Source: Paraglaciecola arctica
Lineage (GTDB): Bacteria; Pseudomonadota; Gammaproteobacteria; Enterobacterales; Alteromonadaceae
Assembly (NCBI RefSeq): GCF_018861065.1
Contig: NZ_JAHKQO010000045.1
Span: 1-64,000, forward strand
Length of the DNA stretch: 64,000 nucleotides
Direction of reading: 5' to 3'
The notes under the pieces were generated by a model. The model had not been told where the DNA came from and did not search any database. It saw nothing but the letters and a program-made list of their open reading frames with translations. This document shows, piece after piece, positions 16,544-26,817 of the stretch (its first letter is position 1; every line of letters begins with the position of its first letter). The translations under genes and the position numbers were made by a program.

Positions 16544-17872
16544 GTGAAAAAACATACTAGCCTCAGAAAACACTTAGTCAGCAATGTATTGTTGGTGATG
16601 GTGATCCAGCTAATTTTACTGGTATTTGTGTGGCAAACTATGTCCAACCCTAACCTATGGATATCAGGGCTTCTAATAATTGGAAATGCCGTGATCCTCT
16701 GGGTGGTGGTCAACGCGTTAAAACCCATCAGTGAAGTATTACACGCACTAGATATTGGTGTGAACTCCTTTAATGACAAAGACTTCAGTATCACCATTGA
16801 AAAACAACAATACACTGAATTTAGCTCAATAATTAACATCTATAATGATTTAGCAAAAATCATGCGTGATGAACGTATGGCGATTTACCAAAGAGAATTG
16901 TTGCTCGACACCGTGATTCAATCTACGCCTGTCGCACTCATATTAACCGATAATCATGATCATATTGTTTATAGTAACCACGCCGCAAAAACGCTGCTAA
17001 ATCAGAAGAAAAGCTTAGAAGGCATGAGTTTTGTGGATATATATCAACATATGCCACAAGCGCTGATGGAAGCGACAGCCAATAAACAAGACGGCCTGGT
17101 CACTGAAAAACTAAACGACGAAACCATTGTATACCACTTGAATTATCAGGCATTCACTTTAAATAAACAGCAACACAATCTGTATTTATACAAAAACCTC
17201 ACCTCTGACATGTCACGTAAAGAAAGTGAGATTTGGAAACAAGTGATCCGTTTAATCAGTCACGAACTAAACAACTCACTGGCACCAATTAGTTCACTGA
17301 CCAACTCTGCCAAAAAAATTATTGTCTCTGGCGACAATCTACATATGTTGCCCGATATGTTAGACACCATCTCAAGGCGCAGCGCGCACCTACATCAATT
17401 TATTGAACAGTATGCTCACTTTGCTCGATTACCCAAGCCACATAAAATACAGGTAGAACTCAGACCTTTTATTCAAACTATTTCACAATTATGTGCCGTT
17501 GAAACCGTTACTCGATTTGAAGCGGATAACTTGTTTTGCGACCCAGCACAGATTGAACAAGTATTGATAAACCTGATTAAAAATGCCAAAGAATCAGGTT
17601 CAGCTTTAAATGGGGTTTTGCTGGAAATATATCAATCTTCTCAGCACCTTACCTTCGCTGTCAGCGACCAAGGTAAAGGCATGACGGAACAACAACTTCT
17701 ACAAGCAATATTACCTTTTTACACCACAAAATCTAAAGGAACGGGCGTAGGGTTAGCACTTTGTAACGAGATAGTCATTGCCCACGGCGGTAAACTCAAA
17801 CTCGAGAATCAAAAACAAGGGGGTTTAAAAGTCGCTTTCACCTTGGCCCTTGCAACTAAAAGCCAAGCCTAA
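16544..17872 (+). CDS. Sensor histidine kinase, NtrY-like
   Basis: A 442-residue membrane kinase. Two adjoining hydrophobic helices (about 12-30 and 35-55) leave almost no periplasmic loop, so it probably senses within the membrane or via the transporter. A HAMP-like linker and a PAS domain (about 120-220) follow; the H-box is LISHELNNSLAPISS with the phosphorylated His at 240. The ATPase domain has LINLIKNAKES, VSDQGKGM and TKSKGTGVGLALC. The start is GTG at 16544, 15 bp after the regulator stop. This is the cognate partner of the NtrC-type regulator and the last gene of the operon. Confidence 0.9.
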   Translation: MKKHTSLRKHLVSNVLLVMVIQLILLVFVWQTMSNPNLWISGLLIIGNAVILWVVVNALKPISEVLHALDIGVNSFNDKDFSITIEKQQYTEFSSIINIYNDLAKIMRDERMAIYQRELLLDTVIQSTPVALILTDNHDHIVYSNHAAKTLLNQKKSLEGMSFVDIYQHMPQALMEATANKQDGLVTEKLNDETIVYHLNYQAFTLNKQQHNLYLYKNLTSDMSRKESEIWKQVIRLISHELNNSLAPISSLTNSAKKIIVSGDNLHMLPDMLDTISRRSAHLHQFIEQYAHFARLPKPHKIQVELRPFIQTISQLCAVETVTRFEADNLFCDPAQIEQVLINLIKNAKESGSALNGVLLEIYQSSQHLTFAVSDQGKGMTEQQLLQAILPFYTTKSKGTGVGLALCNEIVIAHGGKLKLENQKQGGLKVAFTLALATKSQA

Positions 17873-17938
17873 ATTCACAGATTTTATGTACCTCCAAATA
17901 AAACAGCACTTCCCCTGCCTTCAACGCCTTAGTTAACG

Positions 17939-17954
17939 TATAATTGCGGCAATT
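17939..17954 (+). promoter_or_regulatory. rimO: Candidate rimO promoter -10 and overlapping palindrome
   Basis: A perfect TATAAT (17939-17944) overlaps a 13-bp palindrome AATTGC-G-GCAATT (17942-17954) that covers the predicted start of transcription. The -35 is poor. The palindrome could be an operator, but I recognise no regulator for it. Confidence 0.4.
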
Positions 17955-17974
17955 AAAGCGTTTAAGACAACATC

Positions 17975-19411
17975 ATGACAGTAGAAACCTATACCCCAAA
18001 CAATACCACTACCTTAGAAACACCCGTTAAAGTATTGGAAGACAGCCCTGTTAACAAAGCCAACGGCACTAAAATTGGTTTTGTTAGCCTCGGCTGCCCT
18101 AAAAACCTAGTAGACTCAGAGCGTATTTTGACGCAACTGCGCACTGAAGGTTACGACGTTGTGCCGACCTACAACGATTCAGATTTAGTGATTGTGAACA
18201 CTTGTGGGTTTATCGATTCTGCCGTACAAGAGTCATTGTACACTATTGGCGAAGCGTTAAATGAAAACGGTAAAGTCATAGTTACCGGTTGTTTGGGTAT
18301 TAAGGAGGACGAAATACGTGAAGTTCACCCCAACGTATTAGCTATTACTGGCCCTCATGCATACGAAGAAGTGGTGAATCAAGTACATGAACATTTACCG
18401 CAGCCTGAACATAATCCGTACTTAAATTTGGTACCAGATATTGGGGTTAAACTTACCCCCCGTCATTACGCTTATTTGAAAATATCAGAAGGCTGCAATC
18501 ACAGATGTACTTTTTGTATTATTCCTTCAATGCGCGGCGATTTAGTCAGTCGTCCAATTGGCAGTATTTTGGATGAAGCTAAAAGACTTAAGAATGCCGG
18601 TGTAAAAGAATTATTGGTGATTTCGCAAGATACCAGCGCTTACGGCGTAGACGTAAAAAACAAGACTGATTTTTGGGATGGCATGCCGGTCAAAACCGAT
18701 ATGAAAACCCTATGTGAGAAACTCGGTGAAATGGGGATGTGGGTGCGCTTACATTATGTCTACCCCTACCCTTCTGTTGACAAGATCATGCCAATGATGG
18801 CCGAAGGTAAAATCTTGCCCTACTTGGATATTCCGTTTCAACATGCCAGTCCGCGAATTTTGAAACTAATGAAACGCCCAGCTGCCGCAGAACGCACTAT
18901 GGAACGCATTAAGGCATGGCGCAAGGTATGCCCAAACATTGTTATTCGTTCGACCTTTATTGTCGGTTTCCCTGGAGAAACCGAAGAAGACTTTCAAATG
19001 TTGTTGGACTTTTTAGATGAAGCCCAGCTTGAACGGGTTGGCTGTTTTAAATACTCAGATGTGGAAGGTGCTAAAGCCAACAACTTACCCGACCCGGTCA
19101 GTGAAGAAGTAAAACAACAACGTTACGACCGTTTTATGCAAAAGCAATCACAAATTAGTACTGACAAATTAAAGTCAAAAATTGGCTTAGAATACCAAGT
19201 CATTATCGACGAAGTCACCCCAGAAGGTGCAGTAGGTCGTTGTTACGCCGACGCTCCCGAAATAGATGGCAATGTACATTTAACCGACGAATTTGACGTA
19301 GCGCCAGGCGATATTATCTGGGCGCAAATCATTCACAGTAACGAATATGATTTGTGGGCAGTAAAAGTCGAAGATGAAGATGAAGATAAAGACGATATCG
19401 AATCAGCTTAA
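17975..19411 (+). CDS. rimO: Ribosomal protein S12 methylthiotransferase RimO
   Basis: A 478-residue radical-SAM methylthiotransferase that modifies the conserved Asp of ribosomal protein S12 (Asp89 in E. coli). The N-terminal UPF0004 domain starts at about 34 with [19 protein letters not shown] and binds the auxiliary cluster through three Cys. The radical-SAM motif CNHRCTFC lies near 175, and a C-terminal TRAM domain (about 395-465) ends in an acidic tail (EDEDEDKDD). Compared with E. coli RimO it has about 25 extra N-terminal residues without obvious structure. [12 protein letters not shown] separates it from MiaB. It has its own promoter, and a DUF2721 gene follows 15 bp later. Confidence 0.97.
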   Translation: MTVETYTPNNTTTLETPVKVLEDSPVNKANGTKIGFVSLGCPKNLVDSERILTQLRTEGYDVVPTYNDSDLVIVNTCGFIDSAVQESLYTIGEALNENGKVIVTGCLGIKEDEIREVHPNVLAITGPHAYEEVVNQVHEHLPQPEHNPYLNLVPDIGVKLTPRHYAYLKISEGCNHRCTFCIIPSMRGDLVSRPIGSILDEAKRLKNAGVKELLVISQDTSAYGVDVKNKTDFWDGMPVKTDMKTLCEKLGEMGMWVRLHYVYPYPSVDKIMPMMAEGKILPYLDIPFQHASPRILKLMKRPAAAERTMERIKAWRKVCPNIVIRSTFIVGFPGETEEDFQMLLDFLDEAQLERVGCFKYSDVEGAKANNLPDPVSEEVKQQRYDRFMQKQSQISTDKLKSKIGLEYQVIIDEVTPEGAVGRCYADAPEIDGNVHLTDEFDVAPGDIIWAQIIHSNEYDLWAVKVEDEDEDKDDIESA

Positions 19412-19426
19412 AAAGGGACGATAACT

Positions 19427-19876
19427 ATGGACGCGACTGTTACCGATTTAGCCCAAACCATACAAATTGTGGTGGCACCGATTTTTATGTTAACCGGCAT
19501 CGCTGGTTTCTTAAATGTTATGTCTGGGCGTCTAGGTCGAATAGTTGACCGCGCTAGGATCATGGAACGTCGCGTTCATACAATCAAAAATCCAGAGTTT
19601 CTCGAGCAATCAGAAAAAGAACTTAAGAACCTGTGGCGCAGGATCACCTTAATCAATCGTTCGATTGGTCTGTGTACGGCATCAGCATTGTTTGTTTGTG
19701 CGGTAGTCGTTTTTTTATTCTTAGGGGATTTTTGGACCTACAGTTTGAGCGAAATCATAGTCACTCTTTTTATAGTGGCATTATTTTTACTGATATTTGC
19801 ATTGTTAACATTCTTAAAAGAAGTGCAACTCGCCACTAGAACCTTACAAATAGGTAAAGAAATGTTTGATGATTAA
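19427..19876 (+). CDS. DUF2721 membrane protein
   Basis: A 149-residue small membrane protein. Hydrophobic segments at about 12-30, 80-102 and 108-130 flank a conserved basic amphipathic stretch (SGRLGRIVDRARIMERR) typical of DUF2721. The function of the family is unknown. The gene follows rimO by 15 bp and has a good ribosome-binding site (AAGGGACG), so it is probably cotranscribed. It converges with the AEC transporter gene with only 23 bp between. Confidence 0.85.
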   Translation: MDATVTDLAQTIQIVVAPIFMLTGIAGFLNVMSGRLGRIVDRARIMERRVHTIKNPEFLEQSEKELKNLWRRITLINRSIGLCTASALFVCAVVVFLFLGDFWTYSLSEIIVTLFIVALFLLIFALLTFLKEVQLATRTLQIGKEMFDD

Positions 19877-19899
19877 CCCCATCAATCAATAACGACACA

Positions 19900-20835
19900 T
19901 TAAACCCATTGTAATTCTCGTAATAAAAATAGACCAAGAGTTGAACTAACAATCGACATCAGTGTGCTGCCAGCGATAATGGCGGCAGTTAGATGATAAT
20001 CCCCTCCAATACTTCTAACCATAGGATAAGCCGCTGCAGCGGTGGGTGCAGCGGTCATCATAAAAAGTACTCCAAGTTGCACATCTCTAAGTCCCAAATA
20101 GAAACCCAACACAGTGGCTACCACTGGAATAAACACTATTTTACTGCTTATTGCCCAATACAGTAATTTTGATGAACGAAACTCTTGCCATCGAATAGTT
20201 GCACCCACACATAACAACGCCAAAGGCAGGGTCATTTTTGCTAAATAGTTGCCCGTATCTAATATTAGTTTAGGAAGTTGTAGTGGTAACAAGGCCACTA
20301 TTATTGCCAAGAAAATGGCAATAGCTAGAGGGTTTGTAAACACACTTCTCGCCACTTCTTTAACATTAGGTGCTTTTTCTTGGTGATAATACAAAGTTAA
20401 TATCGAAAAAATATTTAAAGGTACCACCAGCACAGCTAAATACATTGATGCAATAGCCAAAGCTGACTCACCAAAGGCATTCACAGATAGCGCTAAACCA
20501 ATTATCGCCATGTTACCTCTGCATGCTCCTTGCACAAAGGCACCTCTGGCTAATTTGTTAGTTATGCCATAAGCCATAAAATGAAAGAAGCCAAAAGCCG
20601 CTGTCATGACTATGCCAGCGAACACCATCAAAAAGGTTGGAAAATGATCGGTTAAGTTAGTAGTCGCAATACTCACAAACAATAAGCAAGGTAGCGTAAG
20701 GTTAAAAACTAATTCAGAGCCCGATTTAGCAAATTCGTCGCTGATCCAACCAATTCGTTTTAACAGGATCCCCAAACCAATAATCAAACTAATAGGCAAA
20801 GTCACGTCTAACGCGTAAGCCAATGAATCAAACAT
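19900..20835 (-). CDS. AEC-family transporter (auxin efflux carrier-like)
   Basis: A 311-residue inner-membrane carrier with about ten hydrophobic helices arranged in two five-helix halves, the usual length for bacterial AEC proteins. The pattern LVFNLTLPCLLF in the first half and LPLALLCVGATI in the second are family hallmarks, each with the Pro that breaks the crossing helix. Bacterial members move dicarboxylates such as malate, but the substrate is not evident here. It lies 34 bp downstream of tamB on the same strand and may be read through from it. Confidence 0.87.
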   Translation of the reverse strand: MFDSLAYALDVTLPISLIIGLGILLKRIGWISDEFAKSGSELVFNLTLPCLLFVSIATTNLTDHFPTFLMVFAGIVMTAAFGFFHFMAYGITNKLARGAFVQGACRGNMAIIGLALSVNAFGESALAIASMYLAVLVVPLNIFSILTLYYHQEKAPNVKEVARSVFTNPLAIAIFLAIIVALLPLQLPKLILDTGNYLAKMTLPLALLCVGATIRWQEFRSSKLLYWAISSKIVFIPVVATVLGFYLGLRDVQLGVLFMMTAAPTAAAAYPMVRSIGGDYHLTAAIIAGSTLMSIVSSTLGLFLLRELQWV

Positions 20836-20869
20836 CTATTTTTACCTTTTAGTCACTATACAAATTGGC

Positions 20870-23800
20870 TTAATCATTATCTTGTTGTTTGTCTTGATTA
20901 CCCTCAATACTAAATTGATAGTAGATATCAATGGCATTGCTGACTCCACTTACCGCTTCAATATACAATTTGGGTAGTAGCTCATATCGAATTGCAACTT
21001 CAGAGATAGAGTCAAACACCCCCACTCCATATCGCAATTGAACGCCGGGGGCTATTGTGCCAGTTAACGATAATTGAGTCTCGTCTCCTTGACCTGTGGT
21101 ATCTAGGTTCACGTCTTCGAAACCCAATTTATTGCCAACTTTACTTATGAGGTTTTCGCTTTGACCTAGACCCAAAGACAATAAAGCATTAGCAAGGATA
21201 GTATCTTGACTGTCGCCACTCGACTCTCCCATGCCTCTACCGGTGAACATATACGACAAAATTTGTTGCTGTTCCATCACAGGTTCAGAAAAGACGCTGA
21301 TACTTGGATTTTGCGCCACACCTTCAACTCGCAAACCGGCAATAACATCGTCTGAGGTTAATTCAGGATCGCGAACCGCTTCAATATTCAAAAACGGCCT
21401 TTCAAGGGAGTTAGTAAATAAAATGTCTCCCTCACGTATAATCAAGTTTTGACCATATGCACGATAACGTCCGTTCACCAATTGCACTTCGCCACTGCCA
21501 AATATATCAGCCTTATTATTTTGCAACCTTAGCTGTCCACGCAAGTCTGTTGTTAAGCCAAAAGCATCCAGCTTGACGTTGTTGCTGCTAAGAGGATCCA
21601 CTTTTAACAAAAGGTTAAGTGCCAGTCTTTGCTGAGTGGCCGTGCGCTGCGCTTGTTGTTCAACCAATATCACGTCTTTTGATGGTGAGATTGTATCTTT
21701 CGGTAGTTCGCGGACTTTTATCCGCGCATAAGGGACTGTCACCTCCCCTTTTAACTCTAAATTATTAGGTTCAAATATAATGCTAATATCGGGGCTAACA
21801 CTTGCTTTGAGCATGCTCTGATAATCAAACTCCAATGCTTCCCCTACTATATTCAATTTACCTTTCAATTTCGGTGTCCAACTGATTTCACCGTCCATCT
21901 GACCTTGACCTTTACCAAGCTTATAACTGCCAGCAAAGTCAGCTTTTTGGCCTTGTAGTTTAATATTCTGTTGTATCGCACTGAGTGCAACAGGCAAGGT
22001 TTCATCCTTTAAAGCGCCATTGGCGAGATTTAATTCTCCAGTTAGTAAAGGCATTCCTAATGTACCGTCAATGTTCGCTTGGCCATTAATACTTCCTTGT
22101 AACACATCTAATTGTGGCAGCAGTGCTTTTAAAGCTGCTAGGTCAAGTCTTTCAATCATTAACTCACCTTGTATCGGCCTAGCCATTGGATCAGTGTATA
22201 CGCCTGATTGCCCCTCTATGTTTGCGCTCAATGTGCCAACTTCGCTACCAGATACCTTGATGTTTGCCACAATGTTTTTGGGGGTGAGCTGCGCCTTGAT
22301 TAAGGTTTCGTCTAGACTCAATTTGAGGTTGTTCTGTCTGCTGAACACCCAATCTGCGGCGCTTAATCTGGCACTTAAATCAACATTGGGTAAAGACTCA
22401 CTATTCCAGTTACCTGTCATTTCCAAATTTAAGCGACTCTTAGTGTTAATGTCAGGAATTTCTGGCATTAAGCGACTGATAACAGAAAGTACGTCAAACT
22501 CTCGTAGTGACACATCCCAAGATAAAATATTGCTCTTAAATTCAGCCAATTTAACGCACAATTTGTTGTTGCTATGTTCCCAGCAATGGGGAGCAACAAC
22601 GTAACTGTGGTTGCTCCAATCTGCAGAAATATCAAACGGCTTGGACAAAGCTAGATTCGCATAAGTTGTCTGCACATCACCCGTTAACCACTTGCCTTCC
22701 CAAGACGACTGCTTTAGTTGCCCTTGAATACCCAAGTTAACCTTGCTTTGCCCGTTAGTAGTGACATCTAGTTGATGTGCACTTGCATCCCCCTTTAACA
22801 CCAACTGCGCACTGTCTAACTGGTTATTAATACCTTGAATACCGGTTAGCGCCAAGTTCACATCTACAGCCTTTCGCTGGTCCCATTTAATTGCACCTTT
22901 TCCTTCGACTTGCTTTACAAGCACTTCAGAAAACAGTAAATCTTTACCTGAAAGCTCATAGCTGAATTCAGGCTGTTCAAGCTTTCCCGTTAAACTCCCG
23001 AATACATTCAACGAACCGCCAAGTTGTGGCAGTGAGTTAGCTAACTCAGCAGCGTCTAAGGAAAGCTTAATATTAAGTTGTTGTTGCTCAGAGATCTTTC
23101 CGTCTAACAGCAAAGTATTGTCGGCATTTTTTAACGTCATTGCGTTTAATTGCAAACCACGGCTTTGATGGTAGTCAACGCTACCTGACATACTCAGTGG
23201 ATAGCCTTGCCACTGTCCATCAATATTGAGTTTGCCTAACTTAGCCTTCCAAACCCCTTCTTTATTATCAAGCTGAGTCGATAATTCACCGTTGATATCC
23301 GCCACCAACTCTGGCCAAAAAATACTGGGGTCTAGGTGTTGTATGCGGGTTAAACCTTGCCAGTGAATATAATCAGTTACATTCAAACTTCCTTGACTTT
23401 GCAGCTGACCGCCTAAGGTTTCTAGCAACAGTTCATTTATCTCGAGTGCTTTTTGTTGAGCAGTTGCTATTGCATTAGCCTTTAGGTTGATGTGCGCATC
23501 TGGCACACCCTGCCCCGACAACCTTGTTTTTAGACTCATTTTAAGCGCACTGAGATCACCACTAATGGCTGCAGAGCCCGCATCAGACTTTACCTTAGGC
23601 TCTGTAAATAAAGGCCAAAATAGATGCTGCCAATCTACACGTAAGTCAAGGGGCAACAATGGCTTTGTTGGTTGCGCTGTGATTTCTACTTCTAACTTAG
23701 GAGTTTGAGTTTGTGAGCGACTTACGGCTGATTGGGATGATTCACGCAATTCAAGTTGAGTAGTGACTGAATTGATGTCGCCAGAAGATCGTAGAGTAAG

Positions 23801-24763
23801 ATTTAAAGGCGGGTACTGCTGCAATAGGGCGTTGACATTGACAGATAATTGGTGAGCAAAATAACCATCTAACTGCACATTACCTTTGGCTGTTAATTGC
23901 CCAAACTCATGCTCTATCGATAACCCAAGCAATTGAATTTTCTTTGCGTTTCCTTTGGCTTGTAGCGTGACTTTGTTGAGTTGGACTTGTTCTTGGCCCG
24001 CTAACTGTATTTCGGAGTCAAACATATCAAGAGCCAACACATCAAAATGCAGCGGTAACACTATAGGTAGCGGCGAAATCCCTTGATACTGCCATGTTAT
24101 CCAATCAAAAGCGTCGGCCTGGGAGGCCACTGGTTCGTCTTTTAAATCATATGTTTTTAAGTTAAACCCTTCTATCTGCAGCATTTCGATGCGAAGCCGC
24201 TGATAAAAATCCAGTTTAGCGGTTAAATTCTGCCAAGTGATGTCTGCGCGTTTTTGGCGCTCACCTTTAAACTCATCATGGACTGTTAACGAAAACTCAC
24301 TGAGAGTGATATTCTTGACTGAAACGGGAAAAGGTAAAGTAAAGGTTGAGATATCGGACTCGAAATCATTCTCGGCTTGGTTTGATTGAACTTGAACCGC
24401 CATTTTGTCACTACTGACAGAGTCGATACACAGCCCTAATCTCAATAAGCAAGATAACTGCAACGATAAACGTAAATCAACGATCTCAACTTGGTTAAGA
24501 TGTTGCTCCCATGTAACCGAAGACAGGGTTAATTCAGAGCCTAAGCCGCCGCTAGCATATTCGATAGTTAATTCATCAAGCATGTTATTGGCCGAATCAA
24601 TCGCCACTTTGGCTCCCCAAGGAGTCAGCACAAACCCAACTAAAACACTCAACAGTATTATTATCGTTATGGCAAGTTTGACTGCAGTTTTGCCAACTGT
24701 ACGACTAAAGCCGGATTTAACTTCTTGTTGATCCGAGTTTGGTTTATTAGAGACATCACTCAT
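20870..24763 (-). CDS. tamB: TamB, inner-membrane AsmA-like subunit of the translocation and assembly module
   Basis: A 1297-residue protein with a cytoplasmic N-terminus, one transmembrane anchor (about 28-48) and a very long periplasmic beta-taco region of AsmA/VPS13-like repeats. The C-terminal DUF490 block contains YMFTGRGMGESSGDS and ends in GVQLRYGVGVFDSISEVAIRY-like barrel-type strands. It spans the periplasm to TamA and is implicated in autotransporter assembly and phospholipid transport to the outer membrane. The start overlaps the tamA stop by four bases (ATGA), which implies translational coupling. The length is near that of E. coli TamB (1259). Confidence 0.95.
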   Translation of the reverse strand: MSDVSNKPNSDQQEVKSGFSRTVGKTAVKLAITIIILLSVLVGFVLTPWGAKVAIDSANNMLDELTIEYASGGLGSELTLSSVTWEQHLNQVEIVDLRLSLQLSCLLRLGLCIDSVSSDKMAVQVQSNQAENDFESDISTFTLPFPVSVKNITLSEFSLTVHDEFKGERQKRADITWQNLTAKLDFYQRLRIEMLQIEGFNLKTYDLKDEPVASQADAFDWITWQYQGISPLPIVLPLHFDVLALDMFDSEIQLAGQEQVQLNKVTLQAKGNAKKIQLLGLSIEHEFGQLTAKGNVQLDGYFAHQLSVNVNALLQQYPPLNLTLRSSGDINSVTTQLELRESSQSAVSRSQTQTPKLEVEITAQPTKPLLPLDLRVDWQHLFWPLFTEPKVKSDAGSAAISGDLSALKMSLKTRLSGQGVPDAHINLKANAIATAQQKALEINELLLETLGGQLQSQGSLNVTDYIHWQGLTRIQHLDPSIFWPELVADINGELSTQLDNKEGVWKAKLGKLNIDGQWQGYPLSMSGSVDYHQSRGLQLNAMTLKNADNTLLLDGKISEQQQLNIKLSLDAAELANSLPQLGGSLNVFGSLTGKLEQPEFSYELSGKDLLFSEVLVKQVEGKGAIKWDQRKAVDVNLALTGIQGINNQLDSAQLVLKGDASAHQLDVTTNGQSKVNLGIQGQLKQSSWEGKWLTGDVQTTYANLALSKPFDISADWSNHSYVVAPHCWEHSNNKLCVKLAEFKSNILSWDVSLREFDVLSVISRLMPEIPDINTKSRLNLEMTGNWNSESLPNVDLSARLSAADWVFSRQNNLKLSLDETLIKAQLTPKNIVANIKVSGSEVGTLSANIEGQSGVYTDPMARPIQGELMIERLDLAALKALLPQLDVLQGSINGQANIDGTLGMPLLTGELNLANGALKDETLPVALSAIQQNIKLQGQKADFAGSYKLGKGQGQMDGEISWTPKLKGKLNIVGEALEFDYQSMLKASVSPDISIIFEPNNLELKGEVTVPYARIKVRELPKDTISPSKDVILVEQQAQRTATQQRLALNLLLKVDPLSSNNVKLDAFGLTTDLRGQLRLQNNKADIFGSGEVQLVNGRYRAYGQNLIIREGDILFTNSLERPFLNIEAVRDPELTSDDVIAGLRVEGVAQNPSISVFSEPVMEQQQILSYMFTGRGMGESSGDSQDTILANALLSLGLGQSENLISKVGNKLGFEDVNLDTTGQGDETQLSLTGTIAPGVQLRYGVGVFDSISEVAIRYELLPKLYIEAVSGVSNAIDIYYQFSIEGNQDKQQDND

Positions 24764-26505
24764 AGCGAAGGTCCCATGGAGATGTGTAAATACCGGGTAC
24801 TTCCAAAATCGCTCTCACCTTTGGCTAAGTACAAACGAACCGGCCCAATAGGAGAGCTCCAAATGGCGCCCACCCCGATTCCAATGGCAGGATCTTCAAA
24901 TAATTCGTCGTTGGCATTACCAGCATCTACAAAAGCAGCAGCTCGCCAGTTTTCGGCGACAGGGTACGAATATTCTAAACTAGCCACCGCTAAGTATTGC
25001 CCACCAATGAGTTCTCGCTCTCCATCAGAATCCAACTCGAATGGGGATAAGGTTTTGTAATCAAAGCCCCGCACACTTTGGTCTCCACCAGTAAAAAATC
25101 GTAAACTAGAGGGCACTTGACTAAAATCATTGGTGACTATCCCTCCAATTTCCGCACGCCATAAAAAACGATGTTCTTGAATACTTCTCACCCATTTAGT
25201 TGCGGCCGTTACTCTAACCATATTGATATCTGATAACAGTGACTCTGAAGCAAACTCTGTTGTGATACTTTGTTTATCCCCCCAATAGATATCTAGGCCG
25301 CCTCTACTGCGAAGCCTGCTTAAAGACAATCCTGGGGTAAGCAAACGTGTGGTTTGCTCAGACTCTAACCCTTGAATAAAGGTTTCCTGTTCAAGCCTAA
25401 TAAAAGCGGAGCGTTGCCAATCTGAATTTTCAACTGTCCAATGTCGAGTGGCTGACACCGACCACTTATGGCTACTAGTATCATTATCATTTTGCGCTTG
25501 ATAACCAGCCTGATAACTTAAGTAGTTTTGAATGGCATCTTCCAAGGGCACTCTATAATCCAAAGTTACATATTGTTCAGGAGATGACACGAACACTTCT
25601 GCACCAATCGAATGGCCACTAGCGTTTACCCATGGTCGTTTCCATTTTCCAGTAAAACGCGGGCCAACATCAGATGAGAACCCCACTCCCACGTCGAAAT
25701 TATCTTTGGCTTTATGGGTTAATATCACTTGAACAGGCACAGCAGTATCAACCGCTTCTGCAACTAAAGGCCTAACAACTACTTGTCGAAAATATTGGGT
25801 TTGTTTAAGCCTTTGACTCAGTAATCCAAGTTGACTGGCTTGATATAAATCCCCGGCCTTAAATGGCGCAAGGTTTTTTATCAATTGTTGCGAGCGAACA
25901 TCATTACCAAATCGCAATTCAGCAAATTTATATCGTTCACCAGTGTTAATCTGCAAACTAATATCTGCACTACGCGACGACTCAAACACTTTGATACTAT
26001 TTTCTTCAAACTCAAAATCAAAGTACCCCAATGAAAGCGCTAAGCTTTGTAGGTCTTTTTTGGCATTTTCGTAAATTGAGTGCTCTAGAGGTTGTCCCTG
26101 CTTTAGCTTAATCGAACTAAGTAAAGATTGAATTTTACTGTCCTGTTCACCTTGCCCATTAAGGCGAATTGAAACCTCTCGTAAACGAGTAACGGCACCT
26201 AAGTCAATCAACATTTGCCAGTTTTTGTTGACGGTGCTAGGAGGGGTTATCGTTGTGGTTGTTTGGTAATAACCAAAGACTTGGGTTGCCGTTGAGACTT
26301 TTGATTGCAAACTTTCTTGGTATTGTGAAAACTGATAAATCGCACTAGGAACCTCTAAAGTTTCAATATGCGCTTTTACATTTTTTAAAATTCGGGGGTC
26401 TTCAAGCCCTTTAATGTCAATTTCTGCTGCATGCACTTTGCAGCACATAAGCAACATAATGATGAGTAGGTTCAGTGATTTTAACAATGGAATATTTAGT
26501 GACAA
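24760..26505 (-). CDS. tamA: TamA, Omp85-family outer-membrane subunit of the translocation and assembly module
   Basis: A 581-residue Omp85 protein. The signal peptide (1-27, ending KVHA) is followed by three POTRA domains (about 28-270) and a 16-strand barrel with the Omp85 motif SLRFFTGGDQSVRGFDY near 455-471 (VRGF lock) and a late GIGVGAIWSSPIGPVRL strand. It ends STRYLHISMGPSL; the usual terminal aromatic is replaced by Leu. It is the upstream gene of the tamAB operon. Length and domain order match E. coli TamA (577). Confidence 0.95.
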   Translation of the reverse strand: MSLNIPLLKSLNLLIIMLLMCCKVHAAEIDIKGLEDPRILKNVKAHIETLEVPSAIYQFSQYQESLQSKVSTATQVFGYYQTTTTITPPSTVNKNWQMLIDLGAVTRLREVSIRLNGQGEQDSKIQSLLSSIKLKQGQPLEHSIYENAKKDLQSLALSLGYFDFEFEENSIKVFESSRSADISLQINTGERYKFAELRFGNDVRSQQLIKNLAPFKAGDLYQASQLGLLSQRLKQTQYFRQVVVRPLVAEAVDTAVPVQVILTHKAKDNFDVGVGFSSDVGPRFTGKWKRPWVNASGHSIGAEVFVSSPEQYVTLDYRVPLEDAIQNYLSYQAGYQAQNDNDTSSHKWSVSATRHWTVENSDWQRSAFIRLEQETFIQGLESEQTTRLLTPGLSLSRLRSRGGLDIYWGDKQSITTEFASESLLSDINMVRVTAATKWVRSIQEHRFLWRAEIGGIVTNDFSQVPSSLRFFTGGDQSVRGFDYKTLSPFELDSDGERELIGGQYLAVASLEYSYPVAENWRAAAFVDAGNANDELFEDPAIGIGVGAIWSSPIGPVRLYLAKGESDFGSTRYLHISMGPSL

Positions 26506-26817
26506 AACATCTCGCTTTTAACCTAGGCTGATATATAAAAACAAACGCCTAACCCCTCAAAATACATTGTGGCTATTCTACAATACGCCACTACAAGTGT
26601 ATTGCACAAAATACCTACTTACCCTTACCTTTGGACCGATACTTCAGCTGTTTTCATAAAGATTGATCTAAGCAACTATTAGGTTAGTGTTAGCAAACCA
26701 AACATGAAACGCTGAGCTTTTCATTAACGAGTTGTTAACTAGTAATGGTATTATTTATGGTGATTGGCATAATCTTGCTTTACCCTTGTCTGATAAGTTA
26801 ATTAAAAATAAGTTCAC
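26506..26817. other. Divergent intergenic region between tamA and the SDR gene
   Basis: About 310 bp with no ORF. Next to the SDR start, CCTTGTCTGATAAGTTA (26784-26800) shares the GTCTGAT-AGTT part of the FadR-like operators seen elsewhere, but its left half is poor. No terminator or clear promoter for either gene was found. Confidence 0.4.

Noticed and set aside
26764-26779. Sigma-54-like TTGGCATAATCTTGCT before the SDR gene
   Set aside because: Only nine bases separate GG and GC; sigma-54 needs ten, so this one-base-short match is not accepted.
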